A stretch of 64,000 bases of DNA, taken from the NCBI GenBank assembly GCA_009760855.2, contig WPIO01000134.1, positions 12,501-76,500 on the forward strand. Direction: 5' to 3'. This document shows positions 21,699 through 34,553 of this stretch, piece by piece. Position 1 is the first letter of the stretch; the number at the start of each line of letters is the position of its first letter. A program made the position numbers and the translations under genes. A model generated the notes under the pieces. The model was not told where the DNA came from. It saw nothing but the letters and a program-made list of their open reading frames with translations, and searched no databases. Origin of the DNA: Cristatella mucedo. Lineage: Eukaryota; Bryozoa; Phylactolaemata; Cristatellidae.

Positions 21699-21908
21699 CT
21701 AGGCGGATGCAGACACACCTTGAATAAAGTAGCCTATCGATAAATGATTAGCAATTATCTGTTCAATCAGCTGAGCAAGCATATATTAGTTCCATGTTTA
21801 GCGGTTTTGGTCTCTAAATACACCACCATGCTCAGAAAAAAGAGGCTGCACCATGAGCAGTCGTTGCATTAAAAGATGCATCTACTGGAAAAAGAGCGAC
21901 GAGTTCAC

Positions 21909-22031
21909 CTCGGTTAGGCTGGACCGCTGGTCCAATTGGCTCGGTCGGGCAGTCGCACCAAAAGCCTGCTCCTTGGTTGTGACATGAGCATTGAGATTCA
22001 CACGGGCTCAATGATTTGCAGTAATCGGCAT
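21909..22031 (-). CDS. EGF-like cysteine-rich exon
   Basis: A 123-base minus-strand exon with acceptor TTATTTCAG and donor GTGAAC, phase 1 at both ends. It encodes DYCKSLSPCESQCSCHNQG and continues GFWCDCPTEP, with six cysteines in EGF-like order. Its phases fit the CBM14-like exon 25488-25724 upstream and EGF exon 21576-21698 downstream. A paralogous exon of identical length at 47982-48104 carries a stop codon. Confidence 0.75.
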
Positions 22032-22039
22032 CTGAAATA

Positions 22040-22830
22040 ATTCAGGAGTATCTGAGGGTGCTTCAGCCTGACGAGGCAATATTCTGGCCGTACTATTGCT
22101 TTGCTTGCAATTGAGTTTTGAAGATTGACTAGGCATGCCAGTTCTACAATTGGCCTCTGTTGTTTGCAGTAACTTCAGTATACCAAATAGGTAAGACTAC
22201 AGTAAATATCAAAAATGCAAGCACTCTACGAGCTTTTTAGTTTAGAAAGAGATGTCGCTTTCATCTGACTCTTAGTCTGCTTAAAGGGTTATGTGCTATT
22301 CTTGGTAGGCGGCTGTGACCTACCTCTGGGATGCCTAGAAGAAACGGCAGGAAAGCTTGACTAATTTTGCTTTATTACAGTATGCTATTCCCAGTTCTAG
22401 AATGCACATAGGTTTAAAAAGATATATTTTGCCTTTAAACCAGCTTTTAGCATCAAGAAGGGTCATTTTGAAAATAAGCAAGCTAAGTTTGTGCTAAGGC
22501 TAATAGTGACACCAACAAATGTTGGCAAGCTAAATTTCTCGAAAGCACTAGTGACGACTTTCGCATGTGCATATCTTGGAATTGGTATGCGTCCCATGTG
22601 CACAACATTAGCAGCCCCTCTTGAGACAATACCGATAATGGAGCCAGAACACGAGGTGTCCAACAAACGGCATGGTATCCGTCAATACAAATAAATAAAT
22701 TTGATTCAGAGATTGGCAGAAATGGCATGTGCCAACAAAAGCGGATCGTTTGTTGATGTCGATTGGTGTGCCTGAGTGAGAGAAATCGTCACTTTAACTT
22801 TGACAGCTCGGAGTTATATGCCGATAGCTT
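22040..22830. repeat. Intron block paralogous to 48110-48860
   Basis: Scattered but collinear matches, for example AGTATCTGAGG, ACTTCAGTATACCAAATAGG, GAGCTTTTTAG and GCAGAAATGGCATGTGCCAA, align with the flank of the decayed gene copy. The two EGF exons and their introns therefore derive from an old duplication. Confidence 0.65.
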
Positions 22831-22868
22831 CAAGTCACAAACTGGTGACACATCGGGATTCTCCAGCA

Positions 22869-23311
<443 letters not shown>

Positions 23312-24176
23312 CTGATACCCCCTCCTCCGACCTGCTCCTCTTGTCAGCCGGAATGCCCTGCCTTTTCCATGCGAGTCCTGCAGCTAAGCTCCTTCCAACT
23401 TTACGAGCTACATCCAAGGCTGCTGACAAGCTCGGGCATACGGCAGAATGTCATCGGATGACTGACACTAATCTGCCTCAATTGGCCTCACTCTAAGCTT
23501 GTTCTGCCACAGACCTACCCTGCTTGTTCTGCCACAGACTCACATTATTAACTAAATTGCATTCGTCAAAGCTTTGGATCCTGGCTGCAAGCAAAAGTGC
23601 TCTGTATTCATGTGCTTGTTATTTTGATGTGACCGAGCGGCTGCGGGAGCCCATGGCCAGGGCCATTGCAAACAATAGTTGCTGATCCCGGAGCCAGTGT
23701 AGAAAAGCAGTGAAACAGCAGCACAGAGTAAACCGGCAATTATACAATGGTTTATTGCCAGCGTCCTGACGCTAGTTTGTTTCTGGACTCGGGCCGTAGG
23801 TATTGGAACTGGCACGAATTCTTGACCACAAATCTGCTAGCATATCCCATGTCACTGTTCAGCACCTCTATCCGTTTCCAAAATGCTATGGGACTTGTTT
23901 ACATCATGGAATATGGACTTTATATGTCCAGGTATGACCTTTCTTCGTCGCTACAGTATTTTGATATTGCCAGCTTAACTAAATGTACAGTGGATCAATT
24001 AAAAGTAACTAGCCTTGATGCAGGATAAAGACATCGCCGGTATTCCTGGCACGTCGCTTGGGATCAGTACTGAAAAGGAGCGTTGTTCTCACCACCTTTG
24101 AAGTCATGTAACAAATTGCAGTAGTAGCTTGCTCACTCACTCTGACTCTACATCAGTAACTCTATAATTTTCTACC
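23312..24176. other. No gene recognised
   Basis: A minus-strand frame at 23552-23815 has a hydrophobic stretch (CIIAGLLCAAVSLLFY) but no splice or phase support. A short doubled motif TGCTTGTTCTGCCACAGAC lies near 23500-23540. Confidence 0.4.
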
Positions 24177-24217
24177 TCTCTCTTCTCACTCTCTCTCTTT
24201 TTTCTCTCTCGCTCTCA

Positions 24218-24263
<46 letters not shown>

Positions 24264-24264
24264 C

Positions 24265-24311
<47 letters not shown>

Positions 24312-24429
24312 CCTCTCGCTCTCTCTTCCTCTTACTCTCTCACTCACTCTCACTCTCTCTCTCACACTCGCTCTCACTTTCTCTCATTCTCTCTCACTCT
24401 CTTTATCTCTCACACACAGATTCTCTATC

Positions 24430-24519
<90 letters not shown>

Positions 24520-24562
24520 CATCTCTCTATCTATCTATCTGTCTATATATGTGTGTGTATAT
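24177..24562. repeat. Compound microsatellite (CT)n-(TA)n-(CT)n
   Basis: CT-rich, then about 90 bases of TA, then about 220 bases of CT with CA and TCTA interruptions. The CT tract is complementary to the GA tract 1.2 kb to the left. Confidence 0.95.
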
Positions 24563-24788
24563 GTGCATGTTTGTGCAAGCGTGCACAGCTGCTTCGAATG
24601 AATCGCTAGGTCTACTTCACGTATGAGACACATGTTACCGGATAGCTCCTTCAAACATTAGCCAGAAACTGGATGGAAATCCTCATAAACTCAGTTACAG
24701 GCTACCCAAAATACAGCACTTAAGTAATATACAAAAAACGTCTTTCCTACAGAAAAATGTGCAGTTCAAATATTTCTAGGTTTTTAAT

Positions 24789-24792
<4 letters not shown>

Positions 24793-24833
<41 letters not shown>

Positions 24834-24838
24834 TATAT
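24793..24838. repeat. (AT)n microsatellite
   Basis: A nearly pure AT run, followed within 40 bases by repeat R5. Confidence 0.9.
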
Positions 24839-24873
24839 TAGTAGAGAGATGAACGGCGATGTATGGATTCTGC

Positions 24874-25060
24874 CAGTCTCTTGTGGGTCCCTACCTAAAA
24901 TTACTCAGACCAAGGTATCACGTTTACTTATTAAAATGCTTCACACTATACTACCAGTCCGCCTAATTCAAGTGAATTGTCACTAGCCTGATACAACCCC
25001 CTGACTTGGCTAATTGTACAAACAAGCAAAAATCTCACCTGCTTCTTACAGCAATTCCAC
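24874..25060. repeat. Dispersed repeat R5, copy 1
   Basis: TCTCTTGTGGGTCCCTAC, ATTACTC, CCCTGACTTGGC and ACAAGCAAAAATCTCACCTG correspond in order to 53830-54090. The last part overlaps the start of the 3-kb duplication. Confidence 0.6.
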
Positions 25061-25487
25061 AATAGGATCGATTTTCACTTAGTATCCTTCTTAATGCTTA
25101 GATGGTTTCTGTCATTTCAAGCCAATTGGCTTGCTTCCTTTCCAAACAGCCGTAAAGGTAAAAGTGAGGCATTGCTTGTAAAACGGTCGGTACCCTTGAG
25201 CTCATTTTTATGATAACGAATTGCATTGTAATTGAAATCTATGACTAACGAAATTCGTAGACATCGCCCCAAAGCTACCCACCTACTCCGGTGGTGGGTA
25301 GGGGCTGAGGGGGAATGTCCAAAAAATGATAAAAAAACTGTTCAGTCTTGCAGCTACCAACTTTAGGTGTTTTAAAGGGTGAGCACCGTAGCTTAGATGA
25401 CTGGAGCTCAGTAGATCCATATTCTAATAAGCATAGCATGCATGAGGGCACACTTGGTAGACAATCCATCAGAGCTCAGAAAATTAC

Positions 25488-25724
25488 CTCCGTCGGCTAG
25501 AGATGAATCACTTGGTAGGTCGCATCGCAGGCAGCCGATGCTGCTCGAAGTTTGCTCGATGCATAGTTTCCGGTTTGATATGGTGTAGTATAATGGCAGC
25601 CTATAACCTGGTTTGCACGGGGCTAGCCACTGCTGTGAAAGCTGTCCATCTGTGCAGCGGTAATACTGGCACAGGTCGATATCGTCAGCGATGTACTCGT
25701 CATGTAACTCACCTTGGGTGCAAT
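25488..25724 (-). CDS. Internal exon: CBM14/peritrophin-A-like domain (gene copy 1)
   Basis: 237 bases with the same acceptor, donor and phase-1 borders as 471-707 and an open frame. Relative to that copy I count seven amino-acid changes and about five silent ones, nearly all in the middle of the domain (QYYHC becomes QYYRC; the stretch after TISN changes most). All seven cysteines are kept. Its open phase-1 end fits EGF exon 21909-22031, the next recognised exon, with an intron of about 3.5 kb holding the microsatellites. Confidence 0.6.
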
Positions 25725-25931
25725 CTGAAAGTAGCTGAATGCACTGAAAGCACTACCTGTCAGCCAGGGATGTTGTCGTTTTTTAAAGGCCCGCTGTGAA
25801 ATGAATCTCATTTGGACGAGCAACGAAATCAGTAGCACTACTGAAGCTGCATGCTAATAAGCAGCACTGCCTAAAGTCAAACTACTGCCAGACAAAAGTG
25901 AAGCTCGAATATATAGTAAGGAACTACTTAC

Positions 25932-26001
25932 GTAGTATGTTCTTTCCGGCGCAGCCAATAGCAAGAGCAGAAGCAAGGAGCAGTGCCCTGAGCAATGTCA
26001 T
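25932..26001 (-). CDS. First coding exon: signal peptide (gene copy 1)
   Basis: Identical to 915-984. The ATG at 25999-26001 starts MTLLRALLLASALAIGCAG, and donor GTAAGT follows in phase 1. Spliced to 25488-25724 and on to the EGF-like exons it makes a secreted or membrane-targeted protein. The upstream 190 bases are also unchanged between copies, so both genes should share their promoter and 5'UTR. Confidence 0.65.
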
Positions 26002-27227
26002 TCAGCTTCCTGAAATCGCTGTAGTGGGCAACGTAGAAAGTGAGCTTCTTGCTCTGCTCTCAGCTAAAGCTGCTTGGTACTCTATGGCTGAAATGCTTCG
26101 TGAATCCTAAACTATAAATCTTTCAGGCAGGCGTAAATCATTCCAGTACTCCTAGAACTGACAGCATGCAGATTCAGTTCCGGGAATTTTTAACTGATAC
26201 AGCGATAGACTAGATAGGAATCAAAGCTGTGTCATCAACTACAGGCAGTATTAGTACAGCAACCAGTTTTCAAAATGCGAGCTTTCCAGGCGATCCCCTG
26301 ACCCCTACGTTGGAGGACTTTTGGGCTGGCCAGTAGAATGTTGCCTTTGCTGACCTGTCTCTACAAGCCCCTCAGACCTGCTGTTAAATATACAGGCCCT
26401 AGTGCCTGATGACTCTTATCAGAGACAACGCATGCATGCTGAATACTGACGTTGATTTTTGTGAATAGTTGACCCTTTAAATGTGCTGATGGCAGGATGC
26501 TCAATGGGAGTCTCTGGAAAAAATTAATTACTGTAATCATCCCAGGAGCCACTTAAGTGCATGGTTCTCTTGATCTCAGTACATTCATCTGTGACATACA
26601 GTCGCGACTTATGGGACTCAGTACTTGAAGCAATTCCGGCTTATGCAGATAGGCACTTACAGTTTGCATTCAACCCTGCAGCCAGGCATGTTTGTAGTGA
26701 GCTTTGCATTTGACAAATTACATCTCTTCTCGAAGATATCTACCAGCTCCCATTCAAGCTGTGCATCCTTTTTTGTGGTTTGTCATTCACTAATGGGTTC
26801 CTTCATTGCCATGCTCGAGCTTAACTACCAGAACTACCGCCTAATGTGGAAAAGCCTCGTACCATCTCCTCTTCTTATACAAAGCACTGAACTTTGCCTT
26901 GAACCAACATAAACTCCTTTGGAAGTTATGCCTGTAGATTCGTTCGAATGGCACCAGACTATAGTCACCATATGTCATCACATTCCTATGCTTTATAGCG
27001 TATAAAAGAGGCCAAACATGCAACTCATAAGCTGATGTGTCGTCGTCCATTGTTCTCTGTATGTGGTTATGTGTTTATATATTGTGTATTGTATTACTAC
27101 TAATATCGACATACTTCCTTCACAGCTTATTCAAAATCCATAGAAATGCATATAGTTCACTGAGGAAGCAATGAAAACGCACCAGAAACAAATCGAAGCT
27201 ACGATTGACTACCAGTGGACGGTATCG

Positions 27228-27735
27228 TTGTCTTGATCTTAGATCTACTTCCCCACAAGGCCAAGCATCGTACCACCCACTTCTCGAAATCCAACAGCTT
27301 ACAAATACCTCGTACAAGCCTCGATACCTTTGGAGACCGTGCATTTAGTTCGTGTGCTCCCAAAGCCTGGAACTCCCTCCCGACTTGCGTCTGAACGTCC
27401 CTGACTTGACCACATATAAAAATAATATAAAAACACACCTATTTAGGACAGCATTTAGTGGGTCACTGTGATTCGTCCATCACGTGCTTATGCGACATGA
27501 CACTGTGCATGCTGCCACTAACCACATTTGCATGCTGACCCTGTGCATGTCACTCCTAACCTTATTATTCATCTTGTTTATCAAGCATGATTTTACTCAC
27601 CATGCAATTGCGTTTCCATTTTCAGGAAATGTAAAGTGATTGAGATTGTACGAGGTATTTATAAAAAAAAGAGATTGAGTTCTCTGAGAGCGCTTTATCA
27701 AGTGCATTAGTATTATTATTATCATAATTATTGAT
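27228..27735 (+). mobile_element. LINE-A 3' fragment (inside the duplication)
   Basis: Duplicate of 2205-2680 with the same 5' truncation point. The tail region has extra sequence around 27650 (GTACGAGGTATTTATAAAAA) that the left copy lacks. Confidence 0.85.
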
Positions 27736-28055
27736 ATATTTGCTTCCCAGGAAATACCTATCCCCATTTTACTTGGGATAGATTCCGAGAAGGGCACGGA
27801 ATTGGCTGCAGGTTGACGACTGTGAGAGTTCAAGGGAAGCTGCTTGGCTTGATGGAACATTTTAAATTCGATATCGCTTTCTTTAAAGCATGGTCGTTGT
27901 CTTAGTCTCCCACAAGGACGATACGTCTTTAGCAATCTAGGAATTTAAGTACATGGCTTGCCTCGTGCTTCTTACTGCTGACACCTGGTAAAGGCACTGC
28001 TGGAATGCCACTGGAAGTTGATCCTACCGGATGCCTACCGGTTGCCGATTTAGGC

Positions 28056-28783
28056 GTGGCACCATTACAAAAGAATGCCGCCTGCACTGTCTATAGGGCT
28101 CAGCAGGCTAGCTAACTGTCAACAAGCAGCAGCAGTTAGCACTATTGGTTAGATTAGAACTTATCAGCGGTTCAGTGATTCTTCTGTACTTTCTTGTCCA
28201 TTTTCATTGTTTCGGATTTTTTTTCTCTTTGTGGCATTACCCTTCATTTGAAACTGTCTACCCTTGACTTTAATAGATGTCATGAAGCTTGGGACCAACC
28301 TCAAATGACGATGTGGTGTGGCCAGAATATACAATGAAAGAGCTGATTTGAAACCACATTCCTTTCTCCGTAACAATCGTATTGAGTATGCTTATGACTA
28401 GATGAATGTGTGAATGCTATTACTATTCAGTTGATGCACTTTCTCTCTAGTGAACTTAAAGCACTTAAAAAGTTTATAAGCTCTCTCTGGGTACTGGGCA
28501 ACTATGATTATCTTTAACCTTACGTGAGTCAGGTAGGAAAATGTGCACGATGCCAAGATAAATCCTAAGCATAACAATCAATAGAAAACAATTAGATTTA
28601 AAGATCAGTCTGAAACCTCTTCGGGCCTTCCCTAGTAGATGCAACCAACTGCATTGGCATGGGTAGGAACTTTCAGGGTCTATGCAGTGCTTACCAGCCA
28701 TTTACCGGTATCCTGACTAGCTTGCTTGATCTAAATGGAGTCCGTATTTCCTCCTTAATTACTCATGTACCAAAGCGACCAAA
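28056..28783. other. No gene recognised
   Basis: Unique sequence between the duplication and a LINE tail. No supported exon. Confidence 0.5.
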
Positions 28784-28970
28784 ACCACATTTGCATGCTG
28801 ACCCTTTGCAGGTCACCCATAACCATGTAATTCATTTGTTTGTTCGTCAAGCATGATACTACTCACAATTCAATAGCATTTTCCTTTGAAGCAAATGTAA
28901 AGCGCCTCGAGAGAGATTGAGTTCTCTGAGGGCGCTTTATCAAGTGCATTATCATTGTTATTATAATTGC
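28784..28970 (+). mobile_element. LINE-A 3' tail
   Basis: CCACATTTGCATGCTGACCC through AAAGCGCCTCGAGAGAGATT and GAGGGCGCTTTATCAAGTGC, then ATT-rich sequence. Only the 3'UTR is present. Confidence 0.9.
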
Positions 28971-31010
28971 TCACGAATGTGGTTTGTGGATACGGTATGC
29001 TTCTTTTGTTGAATACACGTTTTCTTAGGCGAAATGAAACTCCTATGACAGTGAGACTAATATGAACCAGCCTCCATGAGCATAGTGTTTGCTTTGCACA
29101 ATCGTCTGCTATTTTCTACAGTTTAACCAAATTTACTGATTCCGTTAAACAGGCAGCAAGCTACACTGGTGCCTGCTGTTCCTTTCAAACTCTATATCCC
29201 GGAGGGCAAAAATTCCTTTAACTTATGGTAGCCATACCCACATAATTGCACTACTGTTGAAACTTCTATTTCAATCTTACTTATTTGAGCATGCTAGTAA
29301 TGTGAATTTTTAACATTCTTAAACAGCCTAAACTTCGAAAAACAAAATTCCCAGACACTAAAAACCCATGCTTTCCTGTTTAACATCTGGTTTTTAAAAT
29401 AGTAAGTAGCCGTTAGCTATATATCATGGATGGGCTTGCCTTATAAAGGTTACGGCCTCTAATCTTGGCTTTGTATTGAGCGATGGCCAGTCTTTATGAC
29501 TCTATATTTCAAATGGCTTTCCGTGCGTAATCTTTTTGAGAAGCTCTGGCCTTATGAAATTGTGGTCTGTCCCGATGGCTGCACGGAGCAAATTAACTTC
29601 GTACTTATTCTATAGAGCACACGGCCTTCCATGCTTACTTTAGGATTCTAGTGCTTTCAAAACGCATCGAGATAACCCATTTGATCTAACTTGCACCTAG
29701 CTGTACAATCTTTAAGCATCAGTGTTCATGTTAAATAAAGCACCTATATAAAATTCTTCACTAGATTTTGACTTAGCCGATGTGATTGTATGTTATTGAG
29801 CCATGTCAGCATCATATTCAGCCAACATGACTCTTTGCTAGTTTAATTGTCGCTGTAAAAGCTTAACCATTGTGGCTTAGCATAGACCTTCCAAACTACC
29901 CATTACAGGATAGTTCCTGCGGACTGGTTGTTATATTCATATCTGCAGCATTACTGGATTGTGTCCAACCTCAGTGAAATATTTAAGATTGTACATGTTC
30001 ACTTTTCTCTGCCATTACTGGGGGGTAAGGATCGTTGCAGAGTTTGGTCTGTGGCCCCATTTCTTCTTGGAATATGCTCTCTCTTGAGCTGCTGGTATCG
30101 CGTAAACCCAGCTTTACCTATTCGTTGAGATCTGTGAGCATGTAACCTCCCATATTCTCTGTATTACCTTACACCCATTACTGGCGGTAATTGGACCAGG
30201 ATGGCCACTATTGTCCTGAAGTTTAATGATTTTACAATGGTCGCTGGGGATTCAGTTTTGATACTTTGTTTTAGTGCCCTCGGTCGTTGAACTTAACACC
30301 ATTCTAGGCACTTTAACATTGCTGTAAAGGAAGCATGGTCAAATGGCTCTTAGTAACATGCACAATCTCTACAAGCATACTAGGATTGGGGTTAATGATT
30401 ACTATGGTAAAACAAGGAGGGCTGCTTTTTTAACTTATTGGCACTCTAGTGAGACGGCAACCCTCATCGGCTGCCCTTGCATGCCGATCAGAATACCTGT
30501 CTTAGCTGTGATTGTAGCTCTATGGTCACACATTACGTAATATGACGAACCTTTGCGCTGACAATGGTTAGCCCAATGTGATTCGGCATACAGAACGCTG
30601 AACCACAACCAACACCAACCATTTATTATACTACTCACAGAGCAGAGAGAGCATGACTTCACTCACCCCTCTCTCCAGATCGACTGCCCCTGTACCTTGG
30701 CCGACCCCGATGGTGAATCCACCATCTGTTCACCAGCAGGTTATCGGCCGTGTCAAAGCCTCATTAGAAGCAGACCACAGCTGTGTACAGGCCCCTCTCG
30801 ACGATGCTCCAAACAGCAGGTTAGGAAAGCAGGGGTACCAACCCACAAGCAATCAAGCTACACCAAGGAAGGATGCTACAAAGCTCCTCGAACGACGACA
30901 TGCTTAAGCAGACGCAGAGGAAAGAGGTGGTGGCTGCCACTGATAGTGAGTGTGTCTACGACCCAACCTACTCTGCAGTAGGCATTATTGGTCGAGGCAC
31001 TGATTATGAT
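28971..31010. other. No gene recognised; short repeat R2 at 30590-30720
   Basis: About 2 kb without a recognisable exon. The segment 30590-30720 (CAGAGCAGAGAGAGCATGAC, CACCCCTCTCTCC, CCGACCCCGATGG) resembles 43790-43915. No protein-coding evidence for either. Confidence 0.45.
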
Positions 31011-31011
31011 G

Positions 31012-31400
31012 TGTTGTAATGTATCTCCGTCTGTAACTCCTAAAAATCATGAAGACTGTGAGTGTTACGCATGATAGTTTTGTATAGTGCACTCACAGCC
31101 TAAGTAGCTTTCGGTACACATTCGGTGGCCAACAGACTTCATCTCACGCAACAAAGAAAAACTGGGAAGCATAGAAGAGTCAGAAGAGCAGTTAAGGTAG
31201 TGAGTAGCATGGAATTAGCAGCTCAGGACAGCTGAAAAGGATGAACCATAGTCGGCAGCTGGAGCTTAGTTGTCGTTGCCTAAGAATTGTGGAAATGAGT
31301 TCCACAGTCTAGAACCTACAGAGCTAAAGCTTCTGTCGCCAATGGTCTGTAGGCATGGAAGAATGAAACAGCTTTGCTTGCAGGGATGACGCCGTTACCT
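31012..31400 (-). mobile_element. Second LINE family (LINE-B) 3' fragment, antisense
   Basis: Shares CTCCGTCTGTAACTCC, CAGACTTCATCTCACGCAAC and TGAGTTCCACAGTCTAGAAC with 46452-46780 and, more weakly, 43145-43470. On the minus strand the last motif encodes SRLWNSFP, the RLWNSLP signature near the end of CR1/L2-type ORF2 proteins. Confidence 0.6.
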
Positions 31401-32329
31401 TGCACTGTGCTCTGAGCTGCATGGAAGCACTCGTGGATGGCAGCTATTAACGACGAACTTAGTTGCCTACGCAAGAATGATACTTATGTGGTCACCCAAC
31501 TACCCGAACTTAGGCAAGCAATTGGATGCAAATTTGCATTCAAAGTGAAGCTCAGTGCAGGAGAGTTCGTATAGCTGCATCTGATGTGGCATTGGAAACG
31601 TTCAATTGGCCAAAGAACAAGTGACATTCAGCCGGTAAGCACTTATCCGTGGCTCCAAAAATAGACCTTTTGTCATGTGTCAGCCAGAGCTGACTGCAGG
31701 TCAAGTTGAGACCACTCGGTGAACTACAGGCACACTGGAAATGAGCTCGACTCAGCCAAAAAAATCTGGCATGCCCGGCCGGTGGAGTCGGTGCGGCGAG
31801 AAAAACAAACAAACCGTTGCAAGAGGCATGCAGTCATTATAGGGATAGACGTCTATCGTTCCTTCCTTTCTGGTGCTGTTGTTTCTTACAAGCGCCTGAC
31901 ATCAGTTCTTAAAAATTAATGCGGGCCACAGCTTGAGCTACGACCCGAACTAAACAGGAGAAACAAGCCACGAAAAATCAATTTGGCCGGATCCTACGAT
32001 TAATAACTCAGGGAGTGTTGTGCCAGAGCAGAGTACTAGCTAGGCAGTGTCCGGCCTAATCGGCCTCAGATTACCAACCTCCTTCGAGGGCCTTCATGAC
32101 TCAGCTCTGTGTACTCGAATTTAGTTTGGTAGCCACGTATGTATGTATTGGCCTTGGAAAATCTTGTAACTCGCTGGTTGCGAGTGGGCAATCACTTCAG
32201 TAGGACTGTGGTTGCTGGCTTGGCAATAAGACTTATTACAAAAGAGTCTGACGAGCTTCGCGACAATCAAGCAAAACGAGCATGGAGGCTTAACCTCATT
32301 CTGAGAAGGTCGTTAATCACCAGTAGCGT
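31401..32329. other. No gene recognised
   Basis: Sequence between LINE-B and the Gypsy element. Possibly more degraded LINE-B on the left side. No supported exon. Confidence 0.45.
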
Positions 32330-32480
32330 TGTGATAACAGAGCTATCTGGCTGAGCCACTACAACGTGACCAATCAGGAGAGGCCTCGCTCACAGTGCAG
32401 TCATGGAGACGACATAAGATGGTTGCCAATAAGCGTGGTCTGTTGATTGTTCTGCGTCTCATCATTACGTTGTTATAGCA
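32330..32480 (+). repeat. Gypsy 5' LTR
   Basis: Matches 37682-37824 (TGTGATAACAGAGC, ACAACGTGACCAATCAGGAG, ACATAAGATGGTTGCCAATA). Several differences between the LTRs show that the insertion is not recent. Confidence 0.8.
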
Positions 32481-32575
32481 GTGGGATTGTAGAGTTTCGC
32501 CCAGAAAATCAACGAGATCGGCAGCGTGGCCAAGTGCAACCCTCCAGCGGAATTCACATTTGATGAGCCGGCGTT

Positions 32576-33286
32576 ATGGACGGCTTGGAGAACTCGTTTC
32601 CGCCAAATGCGACAGCAACAAAGTTGACGGTGGAGGAACGGGACATACAGATAAGTACGCTCTTGTACACCATGGGGGCGCAAGCTGAAGCGATTTACGA
32701 AAGCTTTACCTATGAGGTCGACTTAGTGAAGACGTTGGATCTCATCTTGGGCAAGTTTGATCATTATTTCATACCGCGGAGGACTATTATCCACGATCAG
32801 GCTACGTTCAACAGCCGCTGTCATCATCCAGGGGAATCTATGGAGGCATTTATACTCACACTACTTGATTTAGCTTCGCAGTGCGAATTCGGCGCGATGA
32901 AAGATGAGTTGGTCCGAGATCACCTGGTTTTGGGTTTGTCCGACCTTAAACTTTCAGAAGCCCTGCAACTTATCCCCGACCTTACGTTAACTGTGGCAGT
33001 AAAAAAGGCGTGTCAGACGGAGACGGTAAAATCACAGCTGAGCCTGCAGCACCTGGTTTCAGATGTCTTAGAGGTTCGTGGGCGACCACAGTCCGCCGAC
33101 TGTCCTGAGCCCTGCGTCTTAGCTGCTAGCAGCCTCACAGACCGTAGGAGAGTTCAGCATTTCGATGAGTAAAAGAAGCTAACAGCTGCCGGAACTGTAA
33201 CTTGGCTCACACATCTGGACCCAGCTCGAGACCACCGTTGCAATACATGTGGGAAGTTGGACCACTATGCAGTGGAGTGCAAATCA
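32576..33286 (+). pseudogene. Gypsy gag with nucleocapsid zinc knuckle
   Basis: The 198-codon frame encodes a capsid-like protein (retrotransposon gag motifs FDHYFIPRR and PGESMEAFI). A TAA at 33170-33172 ends it. The same frame then carries a CCHC knuckle, CNTCGKLDHYAVEC (33239-33280), so the stop separates capsid from nucleocapsid. In an intact element this protein would package the RNA. Confidence 0.8.
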
Positions 33287-33441
33287 CGCATAAAACCCGA
33301 CGCTAAAATAAGATCTCGAGAGATCACGGCTGAATCCGACGGTGAAAACTACATGGTGGATGCCGTTGCAAAACCTGTAGCTGTTGAGTGCCAGTCGGCA
33401 AGGGCATCTTCACCTTGGCAAGTGAACTTTTTCGGGAATAA

Positions 33442-34315
33442 ATGACCGTTCCGTTTAAAATAGATAGTAGTGCTGACGTAACCGTCAATACGGAAGACAC
33501 GTATGGTCGACTGCTACGACCACCTCGCCTCGAGTCTACAACAGCAAAATTACACAGCGTCGTCAACCGCCTGGCTTGTAATGGTAACTTCAAAGCGAGG
33601 TTAAAGCGGAAAGGAACGATTTATCTTCTGCCAGTCTGCGTAGTCATTGGAGCAAGAAATAATCTCCTCAGCCGACAAGCTTCTCTGCGCATGGGACTGA
33701 TTAAACTCAGCGTAGAGGAGGCTATTCTTCAAGATCCGGTATTTGGAGAGATTGGATTGATGCGATGCCAGCCGGTGAAAATTCGTCTCAAACTTGATGT
33801 GGAACCATACTGCGTACATACAGCCCGTTGCATACCCAGACCGCCGTTTACTTTCGTAAAGGACGAACTTCTTCGAATGGAGAAGAACGGCATCGTAGAA
33901 CGTGTATCTGAGCCGACCGAGTGGTGCTCCCCAATCGTACCGCTCCTAAAGCCCAACGGCAAAGTGTGCCTTTGTGTCGACTTGAAGCGCTTAAATCAGG
34001 CAGTGGTTCGTGAAAGCTTCTGTCAAAAGAACCAGAGGAGACAACTACATGAGCCACTCATCCCTACACAATTGACCAGTGTTCCTTGGCAACAAGTCGC
34101 GGCCGATCTCTTCGAACACGAGGGACGACGGCACCTGATTGTTTCCAACTTTTACTCCAGATATATGGAAAAACTCCAGTATCTAATCGATGACCAAAGA
34201 AGTTTTGGCCGAATTGCCTACCATATTTGCTAGCTGGGGCATACCAGAATCGTTGCAGTCTGACAATGGTCAACGAATTTAATCTCACGAATTTGGCGAT
34301 TTCGCGAGGCGATAT
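33442..34315 (+). pseudogene. Gypsy pol, 5' part: protease, RT start, integrase start
   Basis: The frame begins with an aspartic protease motif FKIDSSADVTV, where the usual catalytic D-(S/T)-G has become D-S-S. RT follows from the template-binding region (WCSPIVPLLKPNGKV, CVDLKRLNQ). It then jumps directly to integrase (PWQQVAADLFEHEGRRH). The RT catalytic YxDD and all of RNase H are missing. A frameshift near 34190 and a stop at about 34279 precede the LINE. Confidence 0.8.
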
Positions 34316-34553
34316 AATAATAATAATAATAATAATATTGCACTTGATAAAGCGCCCTCAGAGAACTTAATCTCTTTCTAGGCGCTTTACATTTGCTGCA
34401 AAGTGATACGCAATAGAATAGTAAGTAAAATCATGCTTGAAAAACAAACAAAATGAATAACATGGTTAGGGGTTACATGCACTGGGTCAGCATGCAAATG
34501 TGGTTAGTGGCAGCATGAACAGTGTCAGCATGCATAAGCACATCGAGGACGAA

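Larger units (their letters stand above)
25018..28055. repeat. Right copy of the 3-kb segmental duplication
   Basis: Same orientation as 1-3006, at an offset of 25017 in its first part and slightly more later because of small indels. It contains the first two exons of gene copy 1 and the same LINE fragment. Confidence 0.95.
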
